Shown: positions 23,562 through 31,991, numbered from the stretch's first letter. The stretch is 32,123 nt of DNA from CAZGKW01 sp964526295 (GCA_964526295.1 CAZGKW010000045.1:1-32123), one strand, 5' to 3'. The notes: generated from the letters alone by a model not told the origin. Made by a program: numbers and translations.

Positions 23562-23798
23562 ACGGCAACGACAACAGCTTTCCGCAGAGGACACGGATTA
23601 ATGCAATCAGAAATCACCACCCATATTGAAAGAAAAAGGAGCGGAGGCAATGGGCCGGAGCGACGGGCAGTCTTCGAGCGGCGTGCGGAAACGCGCCGTG
23701 GCCCGCTGCCGGGCATCCGCGATTGACAGCCGGCCCCGTTCGGGCCGCGGGCGAAAGAACGCGGGGACGCCCGCACGGGCGAAGACACGCGAGAGCGC

Positions 23799-23804
23799 TA
23801 TAAT
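23799..23804 (+). promoter_or_regulatory. -10 element for the small membrane protein
   Basis: A perfect TATAAT 49 bp upstream of the ATG. No good -35 is seen 16-18 bp upstream of it. Confidence 0.4.
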
Positions 23805-23852
23805 GGGCCACACCGGCGTACCAGGGACCGAAGGGACGCGAAAGGACTGGCC

Positions 23853-24134
23853 ATGAGCTCCGGGGACACGCGGTACACGGGTCTGCGGTCGCGGGCCCTC
23901 ATCGGCGGGCCGGGCGAGGTCCGGGGACGATGGGCCCTCTGGATCGTCGCCGTCATCCTGGCCTTCGCGCTCGGCTTCCTCGTGGGCTACCTCGTCGCCC
24001 GCGTCACCGCCGACGGCCCGTCACCCGAGGAACGCCCGCCCGTCGGCGAGGTCTCCGCCGCCCTCCGCCCCGCCGAAAAAAAGACACTAAGTGTCTTTTT
24101 TTCGTTCATAAGGCATTGCCGGCAAAGGGCTTAG
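23853..24134 (+). CDS. Small single-span membrane protein
   Basis: The frame encodes 93 residues. The first 26 are polar, 27-50 form one strong membrane helix (WALWIVAVILAFALGFLVGYLV), and the rest is a Pro/Glu-rich tail. AAAGGA precedes the ATG by about 7 nt. The last 20 residues (EKKTLSVFFSFI and onward) are encoded by a perfect A/T-capped palindrome and its spacer, not by normal coding sequence, so the native end has probably been replaced. The function is unknown. It precedes the BI-1 gene on the same strand, but a double palindrome separates them. Confidence 0.55.
   Translation: MSSGDTRYTGLRSRALIGGPGEVRGRWALWIVAVILAFALGFLVGYLVARVTADGPSPEERPPVGEVSAALRPAEKKTLSVFFSFIRHCRQRA
24076..24102. 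terminator. Palindromic terminator-like element, copy 1
   Basis: A perfect palindrome, 7 A, GACACT, A, AGTGTC, 7 T. It could terminate in both directions. It lies inside the end of the small membrane protein frame. Confidence 0.6.
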
Positions 24135-24141
24135 CGTCGCC

Positions 24142-24166
24142 AAAAAGACACTAAGTGTCTTTTTTT
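24142..24166. terminator. Palindromic terminator-like element, copy 2
   Basis: The same core GACACTAAGTGTC with 5 A and 7 T, 39 bp after copy 1. The two copies bracket a short spacer. Confidence 0.6.
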
Positions 24167-24281
24167 GCCGTGTCGGACGCGGGTTTTTCGTTTGAGCTGA
24201 ACGGGCCGGGGGCGGTAGCTTTCCCCCGAGAGGGACGGATTCGGTAGCCATAGGGGCATGCGTAAGCGAGGAGGTCGAAGG

Positions 24282-25007
24282 ATGCGTGCACCGGCGGCGG
24301 TCTTCGATCCGGTCGTGGCGGCCCAGCGGAGCTTTCTCGCGCGGGTTTACGCCTGGATGTTCGCGGGGCTGCTCCTGACGGCCGTCGTCTCGGTCGTCGT
24401 GAGCACGAACGAGACGGTGGTGAACGCGGTGGTGGGCAGCCGGGGCATCTTCATCGGGCTGCTGGTGGGCGAAGTGGTCCTGGTCCTGGTCCTGAGCGCG
24501 TTCATCGAGCGGTTCTCGCCGCCGGTCGCGATGGCGATTTTCCTGGCCTATGCCGCCCTCAACGGCGTGACCCTGTCGGTCATCTTCCTCGTCTTCACGG
24601 CCGAGTCGCTGGCCACGACGTTCTTCGTAACGGCGGGCACCTTCGGCGTGATGGGCCTGTACGGCTACGTGACGAAGCGGGACCTGACGAGCGTGGGCAA
24701 CCTGTGCTTCATGGCCCTGGTAGGGCTGATTTTGGCGTCGGTGGTGAACCTGTTTCTGCGGGCGGAGCTGCTGTACTGGATCACGACGTCGGTCGGCATC
24801 CTGATCTTCGTGGGGCTGACGGCGTACGACACCCAGAAGCTCAAGGAGATGGGCCTCTACTTCGCGGACCGGGAGGAGCGGGGCGAGTACTCGGCCGAGG
24901 TGGCCGAGCTGGCCGGCAAGGCCGCCATCATGGGGGCCCTGCGGCTGTACCTGGACTTCATCAACCTGTTCCTGCTTCTGCTGCGCCTCTTCGGCCGTCG
25001 GCGGTAG
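24282..25007 (+). CDS. Bax inhibitor-1 / YccA family membrane protein
   Basis: The product is 241 residues with seven membrane helices and the BI-1 family pattern. The N-terminus FLARVYAWMFAGLLLTAVVSVVV, the central MGLYGYVTKRDLTSVG, and the end LYLDFINLFLLLLRLFG with FVGLTAYDTQKLKEMG are all characteristic. The conserved acidic pair that gates the channel appears at TAYDTQK and LDFINLF. Bacterial members are pH-sensitive calcium leak channels or FtsH modulators (YccA/YetJ). ATG 24282 is chosen over 24258 because GGAGG lies 8 nt upstream of it. A secreted oxidoreductase gene follows after 27 bp and may be co-transcribed. Confidence 0.92.
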   Translation: MRAPAAVFDPVVAAQRSFLARVYAWMFAGLLLTAVVSVVVSTNETVVNAVVGSRGIFIGLLVGEVVLVLVLSAFIERFSPPVAMAIFLAYAALNGVTLSVIFLVFTAESLATTFFVTAGTFGVMGLYGYVTKRDLTSVGNLCFMALVGLILASVVNLFLRAELLYWITTSVGILIFVGLTAYDTQKLKEMGLYFADREERGEYSAEVAELAGKAAIMGALRLYLDFINLFLLLLRLFGRRR

Positions 25008-25034
25008 ACGAACGCGCCACGTGGGAGACGACGC

Positions 25035-28000
25035 ATGACACGATTCCTCGCAAGTGCGGCGCTGGCGGCCCTGGCCTCTGTGGCCGCCGCGGTTTCGGAA
25101 GGAGGTTCGGCAGACATGGTCGGCGAATCGGCCCGCGAGGTCCCGGTGGCGTACGAGGTGGACGTGGTGGTGGTAGGCGGGTCGGCGGGCGCGGTCGCCG
25201 CCGCCGCCGAGGCCGCCAGGAGCGGCGCGACGGTCTTCCTGGCCGCCCCGCGGACGTACCTGGGCGACGACGTGTGCGGGCCGATGCGCCTGTGGCTGGA
25301 GCCGGACGAGGAACCCGCCACGCCTCTGGCGGAGGCCGTCTACGCCGAGCCGCCGGGCGGCGGCGCCGCCGCCGCCATCGAGGGGGCCGTCGACTTCACC
25401 TACGAGGCGGACCGGCCGTCTGCGGGCGTCCACAAGGACACCCGGCCCCCGTCGCTCCTGGCGGACGGCCGGTGGGCTTCGGCCGCTCGCGAGAGCGTCC
25501 AGTACGACGGCGACGTCGCCTTCCGGCTCGACCTGGGCCAGGCCCGGCGGGTCCGCAAGGTCCACGTGTTCGCCTACCAGCGGCCGGACGGTTTTGAGGT
25601 GGCCCGCGTCGCCGTCTCGACCAGCCTCGACGGCCGCTCGTGGCAGCCGGTCTCGGCGATCGCCAACGACCGGCTCGACCGCGGCCGTGTCGAGGAGGCG
25701 GCCCTGGACCTGGCGGCCCGCGTGGACGGGACCGCCCGGTACCTGCGGCTCGACGTGGCCAAGACCGAGCGGGCCGGGCGGGTGCTCCTCGGGGAGATCG
25801 TCGTCGAGGCCGACGGTGCGGCCGACGAGAAGCCCGAGCCGAAGCGGGTCCGCCGGCCGCCGACGCCGATGCAGGTCAAGCGTGTCCTGGACAAGGCCCT
25901 GCTGGATGCCGGCGTCCGGTTCCTCTTCGGCTGCTACCCGACGGACGTGCTGGTCGACGCGACGGGCCGGCCGGCGGGCATCGTCATGGCGAACCGCTCG
26001 GGCCGGCAGGCGGTCCTGGCGAAGGTGGTCCTCGACGCGACCGACCGGGCGACGGTGGCCCGCCTGGCGGGGGCGGAGTTCGCCCCCTACCCCGCCGGGG
26101 AGCAGGTCTTCGAGCGGGTCGTCGTGGGCGGCGGGCCCCGCCCGGGCGAGGGCCTCGAAGCCCGGACGCTCCCGGCGGCGTTCCCGGCCCGCGTCACGGG
26201 GAAGCGGGGCCGGGCGCCGCAGGCGATCGCCTCAATGGCCGTCCGGTACACGCTTCGGATTCCGATGGCGGACGGCTCGTGGTCGTCGCTGGCTCGGGCC
26301 GAGCAGGTCGCCCGCGACCGGACGTTCCACCCGGAGCAGCTCGACGCCTCGGAGAGGCCCTTCCAGGTGCCGCCCGACCCGATGAAAGGCCGGGCGAGCG
26401 TCCGCGGCCCGTGGCCGGGGGCGGCCGGGCTGGACCTCGAGGCCCTCCGACCGGCGGGCGTGGAGCGGATGTGGGTCCTCGGCGGGTGCGCGGACGTCTC
26501 GCGCGAGGCCGCCGGGCGGCTCCTTCGGCCGGTCGAGCTGATGGCCCTCGGCGAGCGCGTCGGACGCGAAGTCGCCCGCGAGGCGAAGCAGACCGCGCGG
26601 CCGCGCGGCGTCCGCGTCGCCTCGACCGCGGCGGGCGAACCGGCCGAGACGGGCGACGTCCGCGAGGTGCTCACCGGGGTCCGGCCGGTCCAGGAGGGCC
26701 TGCCCACCGTCCCGAGCCCGGCCCGCGGCGTGCCGGTGATCGGCCGGTACGAGGTGGTCGTGGTCGGCGGCGGGACGGGCGGCGCCCCGGCGGGGATCGC
26801 CGCCGCCCGGGCCGGGGCGAAGACGCTGGTGGTCGAGTTCCTCCACGGCCTCGGGGGCGTCTCCACGATGGGCCTGATCGGCAAGTACTACCACGGCTAC
26901 CGCGGGGGCTTCACGGCCGAGATCGACCGCGGGGTCGCCGAGCTCGGGGCCCGCGTGGGCGTGGTAGGCAAGATGGAATGGTATCGCCGCGAGGTCCGCC
27001 AGGCCGGCGGCGACGTCTGGTTCCACACGCTCGGATGCGGGGCGTTCGTCGAGGACGGCACGGTCAAGGGCGTGGTCGTGGCGACGCCCGAGGGGCGGGG
27101 CGTCGTGCTGGCGGACGTCGTGATCGACTCGACCGGCAACGCCGACGTCGCGATCGCCGCCGGGGCCGACTACGAATACACGAGCGGCGAGCACGCCGCC
27201 CTCCAGGGCGTCGGCCTCCCGCCGCTGAACCTCGGGGCGAGCTACACCAACACCGACTACACGTTCGCCGACGAGGCCGACGCGGTCGACGTGTGGCACC
27301 TGCTGCTGTCGGCCCGGGAGCAATTCGCCGGGGCGTACGACCTGGCGCAGATCATCGACTCGCGGGAACGGCGCCGCATCGTCGGCGACGTCGTCCTCTC
27401 GCCGCTCGACATCCTGAACCGGCGGACCTGGCCCGACACGGTGGTCCTCGCGAAGAGCGACTTCGACAGCCACGGGTTCACGGTCCACCCGGTGTTCCTG
27501 CTGAAGGCGCCGAGCCGGGGCGGGGAGGACCTCGTGTGTCACATGCCGTACCGGTGCCTCCTGCCGCGGGGTCTGGACGGGATCCTCGTGACGGGCCTGG
27601 GCGTGAGCGTCCACCGCGACGCGATCCCGATCGTTCGGATGCAGCCGGACATCCAGAACCAGGGCTACGCCGCCGGGCGGGCCGCCGCCACGGCCGCTGC
27701 CTCGGCCGCCGGGACCCGCGAGATCGACCTGGACGGGCTCCAGAGGCACCTTGTGGAGAAGGAGTGCTTGCCGGCGAGCGTTCTGAAGCATGGGGATTCG
27801 TATCCGCTTCCGGGGGAGGAGGTGGAGCGGGCGGTGGCGGCGGTCGCCGCGGGGAAGGCGGGGCACCCCGAGCTGGCCGTCGTCCTCGCCCAGCCGGAGA
27901 CGTCCGTGCCGATGCTGCGAGAGGCCTGCGCGGCGGCTGAGGATGATGCGGAACGGCTCGCGTGCGCCCACGTCCTGGGGATGATGGGCGATGCGACGGG

Positions 28001-28514
28001 GGCCGAGGCGCTCATCGAGAAGGTCCGCGGGACCCCGTGGGACCGGGGGTGGAACTTCCGCGGCATGGGCCAGTACGGGGCGAGCATCAGCCCGCTCGAT
28101 TCGCACGTCGTTGCGCTGGGGCGGACGCGGGCGCCGGGGGCCGTCGAGGCGGTCCTCGCGAAGGTGGGCGAACTGGGCGACGGGCCCGACTTCTCCCACT
28201 GCCGGGCCGTGGCGATGGCCCTCGAGACGCTGGCCGACAGGCGGGCCGCGAAACCCCTGGCCGAGCTGCTCGCCCGGCCGGGAATGACGGGGCACGCCCT
28301 GGACGTGGCGCCCGGCGAGGCGACGCCGCAGGAGCTCAAGCGCGGCAACCGCAACGCCGCGCTGCGGGAGCTGGTCCTCGCGCGGGCGCTCTATCGCTGC
28401 GGCGACTGGAAGGGCCTCGGCGAGAAGGTGCTGCGGGCCTATGAGCGAGACCCGCGGGGCCACTACGCCCGCCACGCCCACGCCGTCCTCGAAGAGGGCA
28501 AGCGAGTGCAGTGA
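25035..28514 (+). CDS. Secreted double FAD-dependent oxidoreductase with a discoidin-like insert
   Basis: The product is 1159 residues. Residues 1-20 form a signal peptide. A first Rossmann motif, VVVVGGSAGAVAAAAEAARSG, starts at 44, but the acidic residue expected at the end of the second strand is Ala (FLAAP). Residues about 132-260 look like an F5/8 type C (discoidin) domain (RLDLGQARRVRKVHVFAYQ, SLDGRSWQPVS, YLRLDVAKTERAG), inserted before the first FAD domain resumes. A second full FAD domain starts near 570 (VVVVGGGTGGAPAG, with LVVEF providing the acidic residue). Residues about 930-1150 are helical, HEAT-like. It resembles the FAD_oxidored group common in planctomycetes. The substrate is unknown, possibly a sugar polymer outside the cell. 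The start has GGGAGA upstream. Confidence 0.82.
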   Translation: MTRFLASAALAALASVAAAVSEGGSADMVGESAREVPVAYEVDVVVVGGSAGAVAAAAEAARSGATVFLAAPRTYLGDDVCGPMRLWLEPDEEPATPLAEAVYAEPPGGGAAAAIEGAVDFTYEADRPSAGVHKDTRPPSLLADGRWASAARESVQYDGDVAFRLDLGQARRVRKVHVFAYQRPDGFEVARVAVSTSLDGRSWQPVSAIANDRLDRGRVEEAALDLAARVDGTARYLRLDVAKTERAGRVLLGEIVVEADGAADEKPEPKRVRRPPTPMQVKRVLDKALLDAGVRFLFGCYPTDVLVDATGRPAGIVMANRSGRQAVLAKVVLDATDRATVARLAGAEFAPYPAGEQVFERVVVGGGPRPGEGLEARTLPAAFPARVTGKRGRAPQAIASMAVRYTLRIPMADGSWSSLARAEQVARDRTFHPEQLDASERPFQVPPDPMKGRASVRGPWPGAAGLDLEALRPAGVERMWVLGGCADVSREAAGRLLRPVELMALGERVGREVAREAKQTARPRGVRVASTAAGEPAETGDVREVLTGVRPVQEGLPTVPSPARGVPVIGRYEVVVVGGGTGGAPAGIAAARAGAKTLVVEFLHGLGGVSTMGLIGKYYHGYRGGFTAEIDRGVAELGARVGVVGKMEWYRREVRQAGGDVWFHTLGCGAFVEDGTVKGVVVATPEGRGVVLADVVIDSTGNADVAIAAGADYEYTSGEHAALQGVGLPPLNLGASYTNTDYTFADEADAVDVWHLLLSAREQFAGAYDLAQIIDSRERRRIVGDVVLSPLDILNRRTWPDTVVLAKSDFDSHGFTVHPVFLLKAPSRGGEDLVCHMPYRCLLPRGLDGILVTGLGVSVHRDAIPIVRMQPDIQNQGYAAGRAAATAAASAAGTREIDLDGLQRHLVEKECLPASVLKHGDSYPLPGEEVERAVAAVAAGKAGHPELAVVLAQPETSVPMLREACAAAEDDAERLACAHVLGMMGDATGAEALIEKVRGTPWDRGWNFRGMGQYGASISPLDSHVVALGRTRAPGAVEAVLAKVGELGDGPDFSHCRAVAMALETLADRRAAKPLAELLARPGMTGHALDVAPGEATPQELKRGNRNAALRELVLARALYRCGDWKGLGEKVLRAYERDPRGHYARHAHAVLEEGKRVQ

Positions 28515-28528
28515 GGGCGCGTGCCCTC

Positions 28529-28575
28529 CCAAAGCCTGTTTGCGGGTCCCAGGGACCGCAGTCCCTGGGCTTTGG
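28529..28575. terminator. Large hairpin between convergent genes
   Basis: An inner 9-bp perfect stem, CCCAGGGAC / GTCCCTGGG, with a CGCA loop (28548-28569), lies inside an outer pair CCAAAGCC (28529-28536) / GGCTTTGG (28568-28575). There is no T tract. It is placed where transcripts from both sides end. Confidence 0.5.
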
Positions 28576-28614
28576 GTCCCCCGGTTTTGCGTCACCGGGC
28601 GTTGGCTCGCCGGC

Positions 28615-29231
28615 TCAATCCTTCTTCGCTTCCGGCGGGTGGTGCCAGAGGCGTTTGAGCAGGTCGTGCATCTCGGGGTCATGCCGCCGGAGTTCCGCCC
28701 GGACGAACGGATAGAAGTCGTTCGTCGAGAAGTACGCCTCGGTCATTTCGGCGAAGTACTCCTGGTCGCTCGTCATGGCGTAGTGCCGCTTGTCCTTCCC
28801 GTCCCAGCACAGGCACTTCTCATAGAGGCGGGCGTCGCGGGCCCGCTCGAACGCGGCCCTGACGGCGGGGTGGCCGTAGCCGAGCACCTGGTGATGGTAG
28901 GCGTGGGCCAGCTCGTGGAGGAGCATGGCGGGCTGGTGCTTCGACCAGTCGAGGAAGTTGCGGGGCCGGCCGATCTCGATCGAGCGGGCCTTCTCGGGGT
29001 TGAAGCCGTTCTCCTGGAGCCACCGCCGCGACGGGTGGTAGCACGCCCCCTTGACGCGGTCGCTCCCGGCCTCGACCCAGACGGCCGTCTCGCGGAGGCG
29101 CTCGAGGGCGGGTTTCGGCAGACGGCGGTTGGCATCGGCCAGGAGGGCCGCCAGGAGCTTCAGCGTCCGGTCGCCGAGGCGGCCAGGGCCATCGCGAGCC
29201 CAAGCCCGCCCCATCGCAGGCATCTCTTCAC
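28615..29231 (-). pseudogene. Zincin metallopeptidase gene, probable frameshift near its start
   Basis: The open frame to 29223 encodes about 202 residues. It contains LLHELAHAYHH (zinc His103 and His107, catalytic Glu104) and DQEYFAEMTEAYF, whose Glu155 or Glu159 fits the third zinc ligand, as in lethal-factor-like (ATLF) zincins. A better start lies in another frame: GTG 29231 with GGGAGGG upstream, encoding the signal-like VKRCLRWGGLGLAMALAASA. That frame hits a stop soon after, and the peptidase frame has no plausible N-terminus of its own over the same stretch. One indel near 29165-29180 would join them into a secreted peptidase. It follows leuS by 60 bp on the same strand. The domain call is good; whether the gene is broken or the sequence has an error is open. 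Confidence 0.65.
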
Positions 29232-29291
29232 GGCAGGACCCTCCCAGGGCCCGGCTGCGCCGCGCGGCAACAGAAAGAGCAGCGCGTCCGG

Positions 29292-31814
29292 CTACTTGGC
29301 GACGATGTTCACGAGGCGGCCGGGGACGACGATGACTTTATGGACCTCGGCGCCCGAGAGGACCTCGCGGATCCGCTCCTCGGCCAGGGCGGCCTCGCGG
29401 ACCTGGTCCTCGGAGGCGTCGGCCGGGACGGTGATCCGGCCGCGGAGCTTGCCGTTGACCTGGATGGGGACCTCCAGCTCCTCCTCGGCGCAGGCGGCCT
29501 CGTCGTACTCGGGCCACCCGGCGTCCAGGACGCTCGGATCGTGCCCCAGGGCGACCCAGAGCTCTTCGGCGACGTGCGGGACAAAGGGGGCGAGCAGACG
29601 GACCATCGATTCCAGGGCGAAACGGGCGACAGCCGGCGCTTCGGCCCCCTCTCCGGACGTCTGGCCGAACGTGTTCGAGAGCTCCATGACGGCAGCAATG
29701 GCCGTGTTGAACTGCCACGAGTGCTCGATGTCCACGGTGACCTTGCGGATCGTCTGATGGGTCTTTCGCCAGAGCGCCTTGGCGCCGGGCGGCAGGTCGG
29801 CGCCGTCGCCCGCACAGGATTCACTTCGGGTTGCGGCTAAGCCGCAAGCGGCGAACGCTTTGACCTGGCGCCACAGGCGGTCGAGGAACCGGCGGGCCCC
29901 GACGACCGCCTCGTCCTGCCACTCGGCGTCCTTCTGGGGCGGGCCGACGAACAGCGTGTACAGCCGCTGGGTGTCGGCCCCGTACTGGGCGATGACGGCG
30001 TCGGGGCTGACGACGTTGCCCTTGGACTTCGACATCTTCTCCAGGCGGCCGGTCACCTCGGACTGCTTGCAGATCATGCCCTGGGTGAACAGGGCCCGGA
30101 ACGGCTCGTTGAAGGCCACGTGGCCCGCATCGTGGAGGACCTTGCAGATGAAGCGGGTATACAACAGGTGGAGCACCGCATGCTCGATACCCCCGATATA
30201 TTGATCGACCGGCATCCAGTAGTCCACCTTCGCCCGGTCGAACGGTTCGTCGTTCGGTACCCGCTCCTCTTGGGTCAGCGTGTACCGAAGGAAGTACCAG
30301 CACGAGCACAGCCACTGGGCCAGCGTGTCGGTCTCGCGGCGGGCGGGCTGGCCGCACGTCGGGCACGCCGTGTTGACCCACGACGCGACCTTCGCCAGGG
30401 GGCTCTCGCCGCGGGGCGGAAACTCCACCTCCGTCTCGTCCGGCAGCGGCACGGGCAGGTCCTCGACGGGGACGGGCACCTCGCCGCACGCCGGGCAGTG
30501 GACGATGGGGATGGGGGCCCCCCAGTACCGCTGGCGGCTGATGAGCCAGTCGCGGATGCGGTAACTCACCTCCCCGGCGCCCATGCCGTGCTCCTCGAGG
30601 TACTCGATCACTCGGGGGATGCCCGAGGGGGTGGGCGTGCCGGAGAGGTCGCCGGGGCCCGCCATGACGCCGGCCCCGACGTAGGCTTCTTCCATCTGTT
30701 CGGCGCGGAGCTGGATGCCTTCGGGCTGAATGACGACACGTATCGGGATCTCGTATGTCTTCGCAAACTCGAAGTCCCGCTGGTCGTGGGCCGGGACGGC
30801 CATCACGGCGCCGGTCCCGTACTCCATGAGGGCGTAGTTCGCGACCCACAGGGGCACCCGCTCGCCGTTGACGGGGTTGACCACGCACGCCCCCGTGAAG
30901 ACGCCCTCCTTTTCGACCTCCGCGTCGCCGCGGACGGCGCTCGGCTGGCGGCGGCACCGCTCGCAGAACTCCAGGACCTCCCGCTCGCGGTCCGTGCCGG
31001 CGACGAGCTGCGGGATGAGCGGGTGCTCGGGCGCGAGGCCCATGAACGTGACGCCCCAGAGCGTGTCCGGGCGGGTGGTGAAGCACGGCAGGGGCGTGCC
31101 GTCCTCGAGCTTGAAGTCGACCCGCGCCCCCTCGCTTCGGCCGATCCAGTTGGCCTGCATGGTGCGGACCTTCTCGGGCCACTCGGAGAGCTCCGACAGG
31201 TCGTCGAGGAGCCGCTGGGCGTACTCGGTGATGCGGAAGAACCACTGCGGCAGGTCCTTCTGCGTGGCCTCGGCCCCGCACCGCTCGCACCGGCCGTCGA
31301 CGACCTCCTCGTTCGCCAGGCCCGTCTGGCAGCTCGGGCACCAGTTGACGGGGGCCTGCCGGCGGTACGCCAGGCCCCGGTCGTAGAGGACGAGGAAGAT
31401 CCACTCGGTCCACTTGTAGTAGGCCGGGTCGGAGGTGTTTACCTCGCGGCGCCAGTCGTAGCCGATGCCCCACCTCTTGAACTGGTCCTTCATGTAGGCG
31501 ACGTTCTCGCGGACCCAGGTGGCGGGGAGGCGCTGGTTCTTGATGGCGGCGTTCTCGGCGGGGAGGCCGAAGGCGTCCCACCCCATGGGCGAGAGGACGT
31601 GGAAGCCCCGCATCATCTTGTACCGCGACACGACGTCACCCATGATGTAGTTGCGGCCGTGGCCGACGTGGAGCGTCCCCGAGGGGTAGGGAAACATCGT
31701 CAGGCAGTAGAACTTCGGCTCGGGCGCGGCGGGGCCGTCGACCTCGAACGTGCCGTGGTCGGCCCACCACTGCTGCCACTTCGGTTCGATCGCGTGCGGG
31801 TCGTAGTCTTGCAT
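29292..31814 (-). CDS. leuS: Leucyl-tRNA synthetase
   Basis: The product is 840 residues, the normal bacterial class Ia size. It charges tRNA-Leu with leucine in the cytoplasm. The HIGH box is HVGH at 49-52 (in PYPSGTLHVGHGRNY). The KMSKS loop is at 593-597 (EKMSKSKGN). The CP1 editing domain lies between, and zinc-type Cys pairs are present (CPSCQTG, CERC, CPACGE, CPTCGQ). The C-terminal domain ends VVPGRLVNIVAK. The start MQDYDPHAIEPKWQQWW has AAAGG 6-7 nt upstream; nine codons further up are open but not needed. A palindromic repeat is read as coding near residues 655-662 (CGLAATRSES). A terminator-like hairpin ends 31 bp before the start codon and belongs to a leader with attenuator features. 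Confidence 0.96.
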   Translation of the reverse strand: MQDYDPHAIEPKWQQWWADHGTFEVDGPAAPEPKFYCLTMFPYPSGTLHVGHGRNYIMGDVVSRYKMMRGFHVLSPMGWDAFGLPAENAAIKNQRLPATWVRENVAYMKDQFKRWGIGYDWRREVNTSDPAYYKWTEWIFLVLYDRGLAYRRQAPVNWCPSCQTGLANEEVVDGRCERCGAEATQKDLPQWFFRITEYAQRLLDDLSELSEWPEKVRTMQANWIGRSEGARVDFKLEDGTPLPCFTTRPDTLWGVTFMGLAPEHPLIPQLVAGTDREREVLEFCERCRRQPSAVRGDAEVEKEGVFTGACVVNPVNGERVPLWVANYALMEYGTGAVMAVPAHDQRDFEFAKTYEIPIRVVIQPEGIQLRAEQMEEAYVGAGVMAGPGDLSGTPTPSGIPRVIEYLEEHGMGAGEVSYRIRDWLISRQRYWGAPIPIVHCPACGEVPVPVEDLPVPLPDETEVEFPPRGESPLAKVASWVNTACPTCGQPARRETDTLAQWLCSCWYFLRYTLTQEERVPNDEPFDRAKVDYWMPVDQYIGGIEHAVLHLLYTRFICKVLHDAGHVAFNEPFRALFTQGMICKQSEVTGRLEKMSKSKGNVVSPDAVIAQYGADTQRLYTLFVGPPQKDAEWQDEAVVGARRFLDRLWRQVKAFAACGLAATRSESCAGDGADLPPGAKALWRKTHQTIRKVTVDIEHSWQFNTAIAAVMELSNTFGQTSGEGAEAPAVARFALESMVRLLAPFVPHVAEELWVALGHDPSVLDAGWPEYDEAACAEEELEVPIQVNGKLRGRITVPADASEDQVREAALAEERIREVLSGAEVHKVIVVPGRLVNIVAK
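29831..29852. repeat. Palindromic repeat inside the leuS coding region
   Basis: TTGCGGC-TAA-GCCGCAA overlaps GCCGC-AA-GCGGC. The reading frame stays open through it and it lies in a length-variable loop of LeuS. Confidence 0.55.
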
Positions 31815-31845
31815 CGCTGGCCTTTCGGCTTGTCGAAGCATCGAT

Positions 31846-31874
31846 AAAAAAACCCCGGGCTTTCGCCCGAGGCC
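31846..31874 (-). terminator. Intrinsic terminator of the leuS leader (attenuator)
   Basis: On the minus strand, CCTCGGGC pairs with GCCCGGGG around a GAAA loop (one U-G pair), followed by seven T. It ends 31 bp before leuS and 90 bp after a promoter that reads the same way. It would therefore stop leuS transcription unless prevented. Confidence 0.8.
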
Positions 31875-31908
31875 GATTCGTTGTCCGTGCGCGCACCGGC
31901 CCCGGGCT

Positions 31909-31953
31909 TTACCGGGTAAGGTCCAGGGCCGTATCCTCGCCGCGCGCTCTCAT
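31909..31953 (-). CDS. Putative leuS leader peptide (14 residues)
   Basis: The minus-strand frame encodes MRARGEDTALDLTR and then TAA. Two of the last five residues are Leu (CTG and CTT codons). It begins about 4 nt after the predicted transcription start, so it would be translated without a Shine-Dalgarno. Its Leu codons overlap RNA segment 1 (GGCCC, 31930-31926). The TAA touches segment 2 (GCCCGGGGCC, 31907-31898), which can pair with the terminator's left arm GGCCTCGGGC. This is the layout of a ribosome-mediated attenuator: stalling at Leu codons frees segment 2 to form the antiterminator. Translation itself is an inference. Confidence 0.5.
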   Translation of the reverse strand: MRARGEDTALDLTR

Positions 31954-31963
31954 GCCGGAGAAA

Positions 31964-31991
31964 AGTATCGGCCCCCCTGCCCTCCTGTCAA
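31964..31991 (-). promoter_or_regulatory. leuS: leuS promoter
   Basis: A perfect -35 TTGACA (31991-31986), 16 bp, then -10 GATACT (31969-31964) on the minus strand. Transcription would start near 31957. Confidence 0.7.

Noticed and set aside
22145..23788. A 547-residue minus-strand frame over the SEDS gene
   Set aside because: It is antisense to recognisable SEDS motifs and has His/Arg/Gln-rich low-complexity composition.
28441..29757. A 438-residue plus-strand frame over the metallopeptidase and the leuS end
   Set aside because: Both opposite-strand genes have firm motifs; this frame has none.
31846..31991. T-box riboswitch in front of leuS
   Set aside because: No T-box bulge sequence or stem I specifier loop is visible, and the leader is too short; a peptide-type attenuator fits better.
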